A DNA stretch of 43,559 bases from Bacteroidota bacterium (GTDB taxonomy: Bacteria > Bacteroidota > Bacteroidia > M30B66), in the NCBI GenBank assembly GCA_947460255.1, contig CANHIS010000021.1, positions 1 through 43,559 of the forward strand. Reading direction: 5' to 3'. A program made the translations under genes and the position numbers. The notes under the pieces are model-generated. The model was not told the origin of the DNA and ran no database searches. It was given only the letters and a program-made list of their open reading frames with translations. Positions 19,701 through 28,999 of the stretch are shown in pieces; position 1 is the stretch's first letter; each line of letters begins with the position of its first letter.

Positions 19701-20435
19701 GTTACAGGTACAAGCAGAGAATTTAGCAGTCCGATTGAGAATTTAGTCCTAAAAATGGGAGGAAATGAAGGTTTCGAAAAATTTGAGGTGGATGGATTCC
19801 TTTATGTTATAGGCTTTCAAACCAATTACTTAAAAAGATTAGAAATAAAAGATGCTTATTCGAATACCGCTTGGCATTTTAATTTCTTGAAATCTTCGAT
19901 GTATGACCTTTATTCTCAAGTGGTGAACAACAATTATTCAACCTTAAGATTCGGCAGGTCAAATCCTGATGAAATTGGCATTCCTCCAACAAAAATTGAA
20001 GCCTCCTATCAAACAAAAGGACCTCTAACAGCAAGTGAAATAAATCCTTCAGCGGAGAACAGTACCAGTCAAAATCTCACTGTACAAAACCCAGGAATGA
20101 ATCTTGGCTTCTTCAATCAATCGCAACCAGAACAAATGTTGATTCTCTCAACTTCTTATTGGGCAAGAGAAGATTACAACGACTTGAAAGCCATCGTTGC
20201 GAATATGAAAATTAGATATGGCAGCAGTTTAAATGGTGTGAATACATTTACAAAATCAAAGATTTCAGCATTCAACAATATTACATCCTACAAATACATG
20301 TCGACTGGAAATTACGATGTAAAATTCACAACAAAACATATCACAGGAAGTGCAAATTCTTTGAGTCCAATTATTCTCACAAAGACCTTCAATTACCCGC
20401 AAACAATCACACTCATGCAATTTGTTACCTTCTGA
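13737..20435 (+). CDS. Giant exported protein (2232 aa), second gene of three-gene module
   Basis: The N-terminal signal peptide ends near residue 35 (L-K-A-Q-G). Residues about 36-290 resemble two immunoglobulin/fibronectin-like beta domains (F-S-W-V-P-P and L-Y-A-W-R-V-K-V are FN3-like). Another FN3-like stretch near residues 440-580 has Y-Y-W-R-V-H-W. Residues about 620-1320 are long repetitive amphipathic beta-strands. Two proline-rich linkers (about 1331-1350 and 1504-1514) bracket a further beta domain, followed by Cys-containing segments and a C-terminal beta-rich region. No T9SS sorting domain, enzyme motif or transmembrane helix is apparent. Overlaps the upstream barrel gene by 4 nt and the downstream FN3 gene by 1 nt. 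Function unknown; a surface-exposed structural or adhesive polymer is the simplest guess. Confidence 0.75.
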   Translation: MMKFQINSSQKMFRIAAFIVFSIALILGKSNKLKAQGQPINISISVNPPYSVDALDYFNSPTQTTLTLVNTSQQAQSVFLAGSLRNLSTDQSVTIRNDIIPAVPALVLNPGVTVMTGVDLQIYVDEAALQFAGITQQEALNGNLPEGEYQLCLQAYDYSNLELRSQTEPLGCSNIFTIQFVQPPLLITPTCSTEVSFSNPQNVVFSWVPPSVAINPAFLNYEFKLIEVPQGMNAIAAMNAVGVPVITLNTNFTTIVYSAINPTLNPGRLYAWRVKVTDASGTVAFSNNGISEICEFTYGLPFTPDLPNRGKLIYPVPGKRTPFRNVPMIVQYEPYDSTFRSYNFRTTITENGEQHDLIENTVNWPNGAETFLQQQLTFPPSLLQLTSLQVGRNLITSPGSTTLRANKTYNLNSAITFTKNDGTEEIVQINDNFTQGFEKPLLKQPARDTAILNRVVKFKFTNSDTVRFNPGDAGLIPPSEVTKALKGTSDKLFKAEVRERYRIEVSKTIQFDTIIAAGSNLFNASFNVVPGNISNFLKNTIYKELEHELYLPDTGQYYWRVHWLTDVADTASIPYETSAIQSFRIFNAPSADSISSACVDDCNAPIITNRNPSTDLQPEQIVRVGKFQMTVRSVNFNGPMASGLGEIRVPFMNTVVKVQFSEALINSEKQLYQGNAVARYDTIGFMPNIPGLGKLTVTNARELLKYVENDRYASVFDPNIPMGLPLGLDKEYTGERFMIAIVGINFNSERATLAAAASVELPFLDDRLSDGGKYSVGLGASDICFHPDGLAGTGLGALYLTDPVEIPYSEGQYVMLKNSIIDPSTGSVADSGTYYSWDCHGFRLLHVEGEVSFSDSVLIKASNNNSKALGDVKARFGFNVRRSGNWLASIDVDPFQIPGLEDWNFIIDEATMDFSDLENPQSMVFPANYPGERSTLWNGFHFKSLRVGLPKNFKIRTPETDVALTDSLLKDRVVIGINNVLIDRSGVSGKLEALRLLEIENGMLGEWGFGIDTMSIEITSNSFVRGGFSGKLITPLSPTRIKYASILSQGANNAGLTYQFNVKLDTLTVPIWAANMTLLPTSHIAVTITSQSFTPELNLNGSFDITRKIGEIPVKFAGVQFQQLKLSSTAPYLSCNSFAFASPQKEMSGFPVTISNINLGQQDFHGLFSWDDAPGPRMALNFTLNVNFTGEANTFGGSTTLAVLGRFKPGSILGGDEENPWPSLALSGVDLKSINIQGDLGFVELKGYVNFYAQDSIYGQGFNGGIEATFIKTIKVSVVGGFGEINEMRYWYVDAMTKFVPGIPMGITPYQIPMDIYGFGGGAFYKMRLADPPPPAGNISTAAAPTTPPPGTTLTNVRLVPDENTLFGLKATVIIGTTGGGQAFNADITLTATFNNSGGISQIAFDGDGYFMTSVMDRSFTAVRAGVLLQYDFNAKILTGNFDVMINVPLTLKGRQDNNIAGNAYLYVGPDKWQILVGEPVPDAARVGVRLANSFDASGYLMAGEELPAPPPPPSKVLEILGELNSVRSPGISNGTGFAFGASFQPPKIQTEISPFYCNLDAEVGFDMNLFDYGSTRCDGMNPGERMGINGWYANGSIWGYFDGNIGIEANIFGDIQKYNILNVKAAVLMQAGFPNPYWIKGTLGGSYTLLGGLIEGNCRYKIELGDFCAPAPETPISGVKMISEVSPANALADVDCGISPGAIFNVDVNKVFDLPENASDGSVINRKFRFIIENFSLRKSSASGTIITTTQSTSLDGSQAMLSTADLLDAYTNYFISITIVAQEFINGSWRTAKRNNNTEIREIVSQSFKTGARPDKIRDQDVLYCYPFNKQRYFVKDNTEFGLIKLKYSMAYLFNTAPAVGYNRTYHVTFQPTTGGTPIEKTVTYVSSENRVKFDMPVLNPNTIYRIRILHRDTRNQTASNSSNLLGNGFQLANNQFVSILGDNVLIRNRRFSENQMIRDNEHLLYEYYFRTSGFSTYTSKINALSVTGTSREFSSPIENLVLKMGGNEGFEKFEVDGFLYVIGFQTNYLKRLEIKDAYSNTAWHFNFLKSSMYDLYSQVVNNNYSTLRFGRSNPDEIGIPPTKIEASYQTKGPLTASEINPSAENSTSQNLTVQNPGMNLGFFNQSQPEQMLILSTSYWAREDYNDLKAIVANMKIRYGSSLNGVNTFTKSKISAFNNITSYKYMSTGNYDVKFTTKHITGSANSLSPIILTKTFNYPQTITLMQFVTF

Positions 20436-22561
20436 TGAAAAAGCAACAACTATCTAATGCTAACTTCTTGCATAATTTAATTGTGATTGGAACCATTGTG
20501 CTTAGTACAATTTGCAGTTCTGCTATTGGACAAATCAGCAATCAACCCAATACACAAGATACTGCCTTGATACAAATCATTTCGAAAGTATCGGCAGACA
20601 GTCTTGTTCTTCGCTGGGCACCAAACCATCCTGGAGCTTGGGAACAAGCACTTACAGTTGGTTACACAATTGAAAGAGCCGAAATTCCAACCGATAGCAC
20701 GCGGCAAATACAAATTGAAAAATTGAGCAATCCAAGCATTCTTCCGTTGCCAAAAGAAAGTTGGAAATTAATCTTCAAATCCGACAATACAATGGCTGCA
20801 TTGGCCGCTAGTCAGATTTACATAAATCAGGGTTCACAATTATCAATTGATCCAATTGCCCTTCAAACCAAGCAAAATGAATTGCTGAACCGACATGGTT
20901 TTACATTGTTTGCATCCGATCGAGATCTAAAGGTTTCTATCGCTTCGGGCTTGGGATATATTGATAAATCCTACAAAAAAGGGGCGAATTACTTGTATCG
21001 AATTTATTTCACAAAACCATTAGTGGGAATTTATGCAGATACTGCGCTGATATTTATTAATACAGGAGAAATAGATAAAACTCCACTCACAAGAACTCCC
21101 GCCGTAAATGCAGGTGACAGCAAAATCGAATTAAGATGGGATGCAGGAGTTAAAAGTGGATTTAGTGGTTTTTATGTGGAAAGATCTGCTGCAGGTAAAA
21201 ATGAATTTAAAAGACTAAATACCGAGCCCATCGTGAGTTTCAGGAATGAAAATAAGGAACAAAACATGAGCTATTTTATAGATTCAATTTCCAACTACAT
21301 TTCATATGATTACAGATTAATTGGTCTCACGGCATTCGGAGAAATGAGTCAGCCATCTGAACCAATTCGTGCCATGGCCACCGATCAAACACCTCCATTA
21401 TCGGCAGTAATTACTGCTGTTAAAAATGAAGATAAATCCAAACTAAGAATCAATTGGGTATTTCCACAAAAATCCGCTGATTTTGATCACATCACCATTG
21501 CGAGAAGTTTGAACAACGATGGTCCATTTCAGAATATTAGTCAATCGTTAAATAAAGAGCTTACAACCTATCTCGACGAAAATCCGGAGCCACATCAAGG
21601 CAATTTCTATGTTGTATTGTGTTATGATACAGCTGGTAATATTTCGAAATCACTACCATTTTATGGCATTGTACAAGATGATACACCACCAGAAATTCCA
21701 TTGAATTTATCAGGTTATATTGATACATCTTCGGTTGTTCATTTAAATTGGAATTTAGGAAAGGAAAAAGACTTGCAAGGATACCGAGTGTACTATTCTA
21801 ATTCTCCAGATCATGAATTCAGCAACATTACTCCTCAAATATTGAAGGATACTATTTTTCTAGATACTATTCAAAAACGAACCTTATCGAAGCATATTTA
21901 CTACAGAATTGCAGCAGTCGACAATAACTACAATCACTCAAAATTATCTCCTTGGATACAAGTTAAACGACTTGATGTAATTGCTCCTGTGGCTCCAATT
22001 TTCAGCGCAATTGAGGTACTTGATACGGCTGTTGTTTTAAAGTGGATTAATAGCAGCAGTGATGATGTTCAATCGCAATATCTATATCGAAAAATGCAAG
22101 GAGAAAGTGATTGGACAATGCTCAACAAATACGAAAATCATCCTTTCCCAACTGTATTTTTGGATCGCAATTTTGAGAAAAAGAAATTCTATGAATACAA
22201 ATTGCAAGCATTGGATAGTAGTGGATTAAAATCTGAATTTTCACCCATAGGAAGCGTTAGAACCTACGACAATGGTTTGAGAAAGGGTGTTACAGAATTT
22301 GCATTGTTGTTCGATAAAGAAAAGGGCAAGAACGTACTCAATTGGAAATATGAAGAAAAGGGAGATTACCAATTTTGGATTTATAGATCAGTTAAAAATC
22401 AACCGATCACCAAACACAAAGTTGTAAAAGGAGATTCCAGAATGTTTGAAGAAGAAGTGGTAAATGGAGTCAACAATCAATACCAATATGCTGTGAAAGT
22501 TGTGTATAAAAACGGTGGAGAATCGCCACTTTCGCCTATTCGGGTACTTGAAACGAAATAA
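20435..22561 (+). CDS. Exported fibronectin type III repeat protein, third gene of three-gene module
   Basis: A 708-aa protein with signal peptide (cleavage near S-A-I-G-Q). From about residue 220 it contains four or five FN3-like repeats of roughly 95-100 aa, recognisable by the L-x-W strand (I-E-L-R-W-D, L-R-I-N-W-V, V-H-L-N-W-N, V-V-L-K-W-I, N-V-L-N-W-K) and the later Y-x-Y/Y-x-V strand. The 200-aa N-terminal region has a further L-V-L-R-W segment and is otherwise unrecognised. No T9SS sorting domain is visible. The start codon overlaps the stop of the giant gene (TGATG). FN3 arrays are typical protein- or glycan-binding modules, so this may cap or cross-link the giant protein; that is inferred. 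Confidence 0.75.
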   Translation: MKKQQLSNANFLHNLIVIGTIVLSTICSSAIGQISNQPNTQDTALIQIISKVSADSLVLRWAPNHPGAWEQALTVGYTIERAEIPTDSTRQIQIEKLSNPSILPLPKESWKLIFKSDNTMAALAASQIYINQGSQLSIDPIALQTKQNELLNRHGFTLFASDRDLKVSIASGLGYIDKSYKKGANYLYRIYFTKPLVGIYADTALIFINTGEIDKTPLTRTPAVNAGDSKIELRWDAGVKSGFSGFYVERSAAGKNEFKRLNTEPIVSFRNENKEQNMSYFIDSISNYISYDYRLIGLTAFGEMSQPSEPIRAMATDQTPPLSAVITAVKNEDKSKLRINWVFPQKSADFDHITIARSLNNDGPFQNISQSLNKELTTYLDENPEPHQGNFYVVLCYDTAGNISKSLPFYGIVQDDTPPEIPLNLSGYIDTSSVVHLNWNLGKEKDLQGYRVYYSNSPDHEFSNITPQILKDTIFLDTIQKRTLSKHIYYRIAAVDNNYNHSKLSPWIQVKRLDVIAPVAPIFSAIEVLDTAVVLKWINSSSDDVQSQYLYRKMQGESDWTMLNKYENHPFPTVFLDRNFEKKKFYEYKLQALDSSGLKSEFSPIGSVRTYDNGLRKGVTEFALLFDKEKGKNVLNWKYEEKGDYQFWIYRSVKNQPITKHKVVKGDSRMFEEEVVNGVNNQYQYAVKVVYKNGGESPLSPIRVLETK

Positions 22562-22668
22562 GGTTATCTCGAAATCTTAGGAGATTGACACACCTGTAGA
22601 ATCGAACATTTCAGGAAAATTCGCCTTCTTTGCAAACAAATTAAGCCTGATAGGGCTTTAATAGCGCA

Positions 22669-25104
22669 ATGAAGGAAATCATCACAAGTATCATATTGCT
22701 GTTCACAATTCAAGGAATAGCACAAAGGGGAATTGTTCAGGGTAAAATACTTGATGCACGAACACAGGAGCCTCTAGAATTCGCAGTTGTTGCAATTTAC
22801 AATGCCAAAGACAGCTTACTGGGCGGATCACTTGCAAAATCCAATGGAGACTTTCAAGTTGACCGATTGCCTGCAGGCAGTTTAAAAGTCAAATTGAGTT
22901 TTGTTGGCTACAAAACACAGGAAATTCCAGTAATGCTTCCCCCTGGGAATTCATTCAAAGATATCGGAAACGTAAAATTGGAATTGCATGAAGCTATGCT
23001 CAATGGAGTGGAAATCGCAGAGGAAAAGTCAACAGTTCAAATTGGAATTGATAGACGAATTTACAATGTTGATAAGGATTTGAGCGCTCGTGGAGGAACC
23101 GCCATTGATGCCATGAAGAACATTCCGGGTTTAACGGTTGGTTTAGACAATTCGGTGACTTTGAGAAACCAAAATCCTACAGTGTTTGTAGATGGTCGTC
23201 CTACTTTGATGACATTGGACCAAATTCCAGCAGACGATATCGAAAGAATCGAAGTGATCACAAATCCTTCTGCGAAATACGTTGCAGATGCCACGGGAGG
23301 GATCATCAATGTGATCATGAAGAAAAACCTCAAACCAGGCTATTTTGGAAACATTACTGCAGGAATTGGAACTGGAGATCGTTACAACTTAAACAGCAGC
23401 ATCAGTATTCGTGAAAAGAATTTAACGGTGCAGCTTTCAGGCGGATATTACAATGCGCTCAACAACAACAATGGTTTATCGTATCGAGAGAATATTCTAT
23501 CGGGCAGAGTACTTGGTGGATATGATCAAGATAACCTAAATGAATCCACAAGAAATGGCTTCAACAGTAGGCTTCAAGTGGATTACAAAACCAGTGTGAG
23601 AAGTTTGTTGAGTGCATCATTGAGCTATTCAGACAATGATTACAATTCTAGTGAACGCCAGAACTATTTCTTTTTTGATAGTTTGGATGTGATGACAGCT
23701 GATGGATATCGCCAAAACGAACAGATAAATAATTGGAAAACATTTACTGCTGGAATTAATTACAAAAAAGCATTTGCAAAAGCGGGCAAAGAGCTCACTT
23801 GCGATTTAAGTTTAGTGAGTTCATGGAATGAAAACAATGGAGATTATCGCACATTCGACAATGCCACTGCAACAGAGAATGCAGTTCAAATAAAGCAATT
23901 AAATACAGGAAATCGTGAAGCTGATTTAATTACTTGGCAATTGGATGTTGTTGATCCGAAAGGCGACAATGCAAGATTGGAATATGGTGCACGTGCTGCT
24001 TATAAATTATCGTATTCTGACTTCCTGGTTCAATATGAGGATTTACTTAACAACAGCACATTGTTGGATTCTGGCTTGAGCAATGATATTCGCATTGATG
24101 ACTTCGTTGGTGCAGCATATGTAAATTACGCTGGAATGTGGAAAGGAATTGGCTACCAAGCTGGTTTACGTTACGAACATACTTGGTTTGTTGGGGAATT
24201 AACAAATACAGGAGAAACGTTTAATTATATCTATCCTAAATCGTTAAAGGAAATTGATAAAGTTTTATTTCCAGCTATTTATTTGTCGAAGAAAATTAAA
24301 GAAAAACATGAATTTCAGATGAATTATTCGCGTAAAATCGGGCGACCAGGTTTCATGCAATTGATTCCATTTATCATGTATGCAGACCGTCAAAGTGTGC
24401 AAATTGGAAATCCAGTATTGGGGCCAGAATTTATTAATTTGGGAGAAGTGAATTACAGTTTCACCGGAAATAAAGGCAGTTTGTTAACCAGTGTTTATGC
24501 GAGACAAACTTTGTTTTCAATTACGCCTGTGGTTTATACATCAGAAATTGATCCTGAGATATTAATTTCATCTTATGTAAATGGCCGTGATAAATTGGAT
24601 TTAGGTTGGGAAACCACCATAAAAAGAAGCATTACAAAATGGTTAGATTTCACCACCAATGGAAATGTGTTTTACACCAAAGTGAGCTTAGAACAGGGCG
24701 GAATTTTGGTCAATAATGAAGGGTTAAGCTGGAATATCAAAGGTATGTTGAGCGTGAAAGCTTCTAAGAAATTAAATTTCCAATGGAATGGGAATTATGA
24801 AGCGCCGAGAATTATTCCGCAGGGGAAAGTGAATCCAATTTGGTTTATGGATTTCTCCTGTAGCTATACGTTTAACAAGAAATTCTCAGCATCGGCAACC
24901 TTGAGTGATGCATTCAATACGAAACAATACGGCACCTTATATTTGACTGACAATTTCACACAACGTAGCGTTAGAAGATGGGAATCGCGCTATTTCCGGG
25001 TGAATTTAACTTGGAAATTCGGAGAACCAGATGTGTCGATATTTAGAAGAAGATCGGGAGGCCGCAGAGAACCAGGTAGCGGTGGCACCGAAATGGAAAT
25101 GTAA
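22669..25104 (+). CDS. TonB-dependent-receptor-like outer membrane protein (outer membrane beta-barrel family)
   Basis: An 811-aa protein in the usual order: signal peptide (to about residue 19), carboxypeptidase-regulatory-like domain (about 20-100; G-K-I-L-D-A-R-T, then S-F-V-G-Y-K), plug domain (about 120-220; M-K-N-I-P-G-L, V-F-V-D-G-R-P, I-E-R-I-E-V-I-T-N-P-S-A-K-Y) and a barrel of about 570 aa of the 'outer membrane beta-barrel protein family' type found in Bacteroidota. It ends in an Arg/Gly-rich tail and not in an aromatic strand. No SusD partner is adjacent, so a glycan-utilisation role is not supported; substrate unknown. It lies 107 nt after the FN3 gene, with a small AAGCC/GGCTT hairpin (22643-22658) just before the start codon. 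Confidence 0.85.
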   Translation: MKEIITSIILLFTIQGIAQRGIVQGKILDARTQEPLEFAVVAIYNAKDSLLGGSLAKSNGDFQVDRLPAGSLKVKLSFVGYKTQEIPVMLPPGNSFKDIGNVKLELHEAMLNGVEIAEEKSTVQIGIDRRIYNVDKDLSARGGTAIDAMKNIPGLTVGLDNSVTLRNQNPTVFVDGRPTLMTLDQIPADDIERIEVITNPSAKYVADATGGIINVIMKKNLKPGYFGNITAGIGTGDRYNLNSSISIREKNLTVQLSGGYYNALNNNNGLSYRENILSGRVLGGYDQDNLNESTRNGFNSRLQVDYKTSVRSLLSASLSYSDNDYNSSERQNYFFFDSLDVMTADGYRQNEQINNWKTFTAGINYKKAFAKAGKELTCDLSLVSSWNENNGDYRTFDNATATENAVQIKQLNTGNREADLITWQLDVVDPKGDNARLEYGARAAYKLSYSDFLVQYEDLLNNSTLLDSGLSNDIRIDDFVGAAYVNYAGMWKGIGYQAGLRYEHTWFVGELTNTGETFNYIYPKSLKEIDKVLFPAIYLSKKIKEKHEFQMNYSRKIGRPGFMQLIPFIMYADRQSVQIGNPVLGPEFINLGEVNYSFTGNKGSLLTSVYARQTLFSITPVVYTSEIDPEILISSYVNGRDKLDLGWETTIKRSITKWLDFTTNGNVFYTKVSLEQGGILVNNEGLSWNIKGMLSVKASKKLNFQWNGNYEAPRIIPQGKVNPIWFMDFSCSYTFNKKFSASATLSDAFNTKQYGTLYLTDNFTQRSVRRWESRYFRVNLTWKFGEPDVSIFRRRSGGRREPGSGGTEMEM

Positions 25105-25123
25105 TTCTCACTGTTTTCATGAT

Positions 25124-25208
25124 GCCCGCGTTAGGGATTGAAGCGGAAAGCCTTTTGTGAGGTACGAGCAAAAGCTTGAAGCAAAAGCCCGACCCTTGGG
25201 GAACGCCC
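25124..25208. repeat. Dispersed intergenic repeat element, copy 1
   Basis: An 85-nt block much richer in GC than its surroundings, bounded by GCCCGCGTT and GAACGCCC (GCGTT/AACGC can pair) and containing the internal direct repeat AGCAAAAGC-TTGA-AGCAAAAGC. From memory, blocks starting GCCCGCGTTAGGGAT and ending in a Gly-Cys-rich CCCGACC...ACGCCC are found between genes in many Bacteroidota genomes. A diverged inverse copy seems to occur at 39495-39575. It is not coding. Confidence 0.55.
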
Positions 25209-25223
25209 AAAAAAAATATTTAA

Positions 25224-25251
25224 CCTCGGACTAAAGTCCGAGGCTGCGGGG
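25224..25251 (+). repeat. REP-like palindrome, forward copy
   Basis: Perfect 9-bp hairpin CCTCGGACT-AA-AGTCCGAGG (25224-25243) followed by the tail CTGCGGGG. It forms an inverted pair with the element at 25294-25321, the arrangement seen in REP/BIME elements mobilised by RAYT (Y1) transposases. No RAYT gene is in the window. Confidence 0.65.
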
Positions 25252-25293
25252 AAAGAAGCTGCTTGCGTAGAGGTCGGAATAACACATTTGCCT

Positions 25294-25321
25294 CCCAGCA
25301 TCCATGGACTTTAGTCCATGG
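25294..25321 (-). repeat. REP-like palindrome, reverse copy
   Basis: Perfect 9-bp hairpin CCATGGACT-TT-AGTCCATGG (25302-25321). Read on the minus strand it has the same GGACT-AA-AGTCC core and the tail ATGCTGGG, parallel to CTGCGGGG of the forward copy; the outer stem pairs differ but with compensating changes (TC/GA versus AT/AT). Confidence 0.65.
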
Positions 25322-25368
25322 GCAAAGGCTAAACAAATCACGAGCTCACTTCAGTTCTGAGATTTTTT

Positions 25369-27270
<1,902 letters not shown>

Positions 27271-27296
27271 CGGTGATGGTCAAATTTTATTTTTGG

Positions 27297-27327
27297 TGAA
27301 AGTAGATTGATACGAACCTTTCTGCAA
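27297..27327 (-). promoter_or_regulatory. Putative promoter of acs
   Basis: Minus strand TTG (plus 27325-27327), 20 nt, TACTTTCA (plus 27297-27304): a near match to TTG-N-TAnnTTTG (last two bases differ). The start would lie roughly 20 nt before the ATG at 27270. Confidence 0.4.
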
Positions 27328-27392
27328 TGATAAAAGTCAGCAAATTTCCGTTTAGAACAAGCAGAACATTGCTAATTTGATATAGTTAAATT

Positions 27393-27488
27393 TTCCCTCC
27401 GGGGAATGGCATCCGAGTTCATCTGAATTCGAAACTTGCGGTGAACAATGAGTTAAGTGCGCGAAATGGCATTTTCCTCCGGGGAAAC
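27393..27488. repeat. Pair of short GC-rich direct repeats in acs upstream region
   Basis: TTTTCCCTCCGGGGAATGGC (from 27393) and ATGGCATTTTCCTCCGGGGAAA (about 27468-27488) share TTTTCC(C)TCCGGGGAA. Each can form a small TTCC/GGAA hairpin. On the minus strand they follow the aldehyde dehydrogenase stop codon, so one may assist termination, but neither has a T tract. Confidence 0.35.
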
Positions 27489-27494
27489 GGAACT

Positions 27495-28922
27495 TTAAAA
27501 AACCAACAAGCGCGTTTCAGTGAAGGCTTCCATAGCATATCGAATACCTTCCAATCCTTCTCCAGAATCACCCAATCCTCCATAAGGCATGTGATCAAGC
27601 CTAAATCCTGGTGCTGAATTGATGATTAAACTGCCTACACGAATCTGTTGCAAGGCCAATTTCATTCTATCTAAACGCTGAGTAAAATAACCACACTGCA
27701 AACCAAATCTGGTATTGTTCGCCAATTCAAAAGCATGCTCAGCATTTCTGCAAACTTCAAAAGTGATGATTGGACCAAATGTTTCATCAGCATTTACGGG
27801 CATTTCAGGCGTTGTTGCAGTCAAAATAGTTGGTGCAAAAATATTCCGCTGAAAATCGATGGTTTGTCCACCAGCCAAAACCGTTGCACCACCTCGAATT
27901 GCTTCCGAAACAAGCCTTTCCATGCGCAACAAAGCTTCTTTAGAAATCAATGGACCATTCAATGTGAGCTCGTCGCTCGGATCGCCGGATTTAATTTTCG
28001 CAGTTTCAGAAATCAACAAATCCCTGAACACTTCTGCAATCGATTCTACTACATACACGCGCTGTGTAGAGATGCAAACTTGCCCAGCAAACATAAATGC
28101 TGATGTTGCAATTTGCCGAGCAGCATCATGTAAATCGGCAGTTTCATCAACAATTACAGCAGCATTTCCACCCAATTCTAATGTGCAACGTTTTTTACCG
28201 ACATCTTTTTTCAACATCCACCCTACTCTATCACTTCCTGTAAATGAAAATGCTTGATAACGCTCATCTGCAAGCATGTTGTATGCTGTTTGATTGTCGC
28301 AAACGGTGATATTCAATGCGCCATCTGGCAATCCAGCTACTTGAAATGCAGCAGCGAGCGACAAAATGCTCAATGGTGCTTGTGGCGGCGCTTTCAGGAC
28401 GATGCTACATCCAACTGCCAATGCTGGTACAATCTTGTGAAGTGCTAAATTCAAAGGAAAATTAAATGGTGAAAATGCCAAGACTGGCCCAACCGGAAAC
28501 TTTGCAGTGAAAGCATGTTTTGCGCGGCCACGACCAAAATCCATTGGAACAACTTCACCACTATAATTCATTACTTCACGTGCACCAACATGAAGCGTTT
28601 GAATCGACCGTTCTACCTCAACTTTAGCCAATGAAATGGGTTTTCCTGCTTCAGCTGCAATAAGTTGAGTATAAAAATCTATTTTGGAATTTAAATGTGA
28701 AGCTACATGATTGAATATTTGGGCTTTTTGTGAAGCATCGAAATTCTTAAGTGCTGCAAAACCGCTGAGTGCAGACGAAATGAATAAATCGTGCTCTGCA
28801 TTGGTGGTTTGGGGAATTGTAGCCACCAAAGAACCATCATACTTATTAAAAACATCAAGTTTATTGCTGTGTAAATTCACCAAATAACGGCCTCCACAAA
28901 AGGGAAAAGGATGCGCAATCAT
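27495..28922 (-). CDS. Aldehyde dehydrogenase family protein
   Basis: A 475-aa NAD(P)-dependent aldehyde dehydrogenase. Visible motifs: F-S-P-F-N-F-P-L-N (Rossmann entry, catalytic Asn), F-T-G-S-D-R-V-G, L-E-L-G-G-N-A (catalytic Glu), and F-A-G-Q-V-C-I-S-T with the catalytic Cys. The Q-V-C-I-S-T form and overall length resemble lactaldehyde dehydrogenase or non-phosphorylating glyceraldehyde-3-phosphate dehydrogenase (GapN-like) branches; the substrate cannot be settled by eye. The neighbour acs would take acetate onward if acetaldehyde were the substrate, but this is only suggested by position. Confidence 0.85.
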   Translation of the reverse strand: MIAHPFPFCGGRYLVNLHSNKLDVFNKYDGSLVATIPQTTNAEHDLFISSALSGFAALKNFDASQKAQIFNHVASHLNSKIDFYTQLIAAEAGKPISLAKVEVERSIQTLHVGAREVMNYSGEVVPMDFGRGRAKHAFTAKFPVGPVLAFSPFNFPLNLALHKIVPALAVGCSIVLKAPPQAPLSILSLAAAFQVAGLPDGALNITVCDNQTAYNMLADERYQAFSFTGSDRVGWMLKKDVGKKRCTLELGGNAAVIVDETADLHDAARQIATSAFMFAGQVCISTQRVYVVESIAEVFRDLLISETAKIKSGDPSDELTLNGPLISKEALLRMERLVSEAIRGGATVLAGGQTIDFQRNIFAPTILTATTPEMPVNADETFGPIITFEVCRNAEHAFELANNTRFGLQCGYFTQRLDRMKLALQQIRVGSLIINSAPGFRLDHMPYGGLGDSGEGLEGIRYAMEAFTETRLLVF

Positions 28923-28999
28923 ATTTAAATTTTATGGGTATAAGTTAGCAGAAGTTCTGCAAACTGAGCGCTAAAGAAATCTAAACTTCCAAAAATCGA

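Noticed and set aside
22669-25104. Considered as a SusC-type polysaccharide-uptake locus
   Set aside because: No SusD-like lipoprotein, glycoside hydrolase or regulator is adjacent, and the barrel is of the shorter outer-membrane beta-barrel family type.
25105-25368. Considered as a mobile element with a transposase
   Set aside because: No transposase-length ORF is present; only palindromes and the structured repeat are visible.
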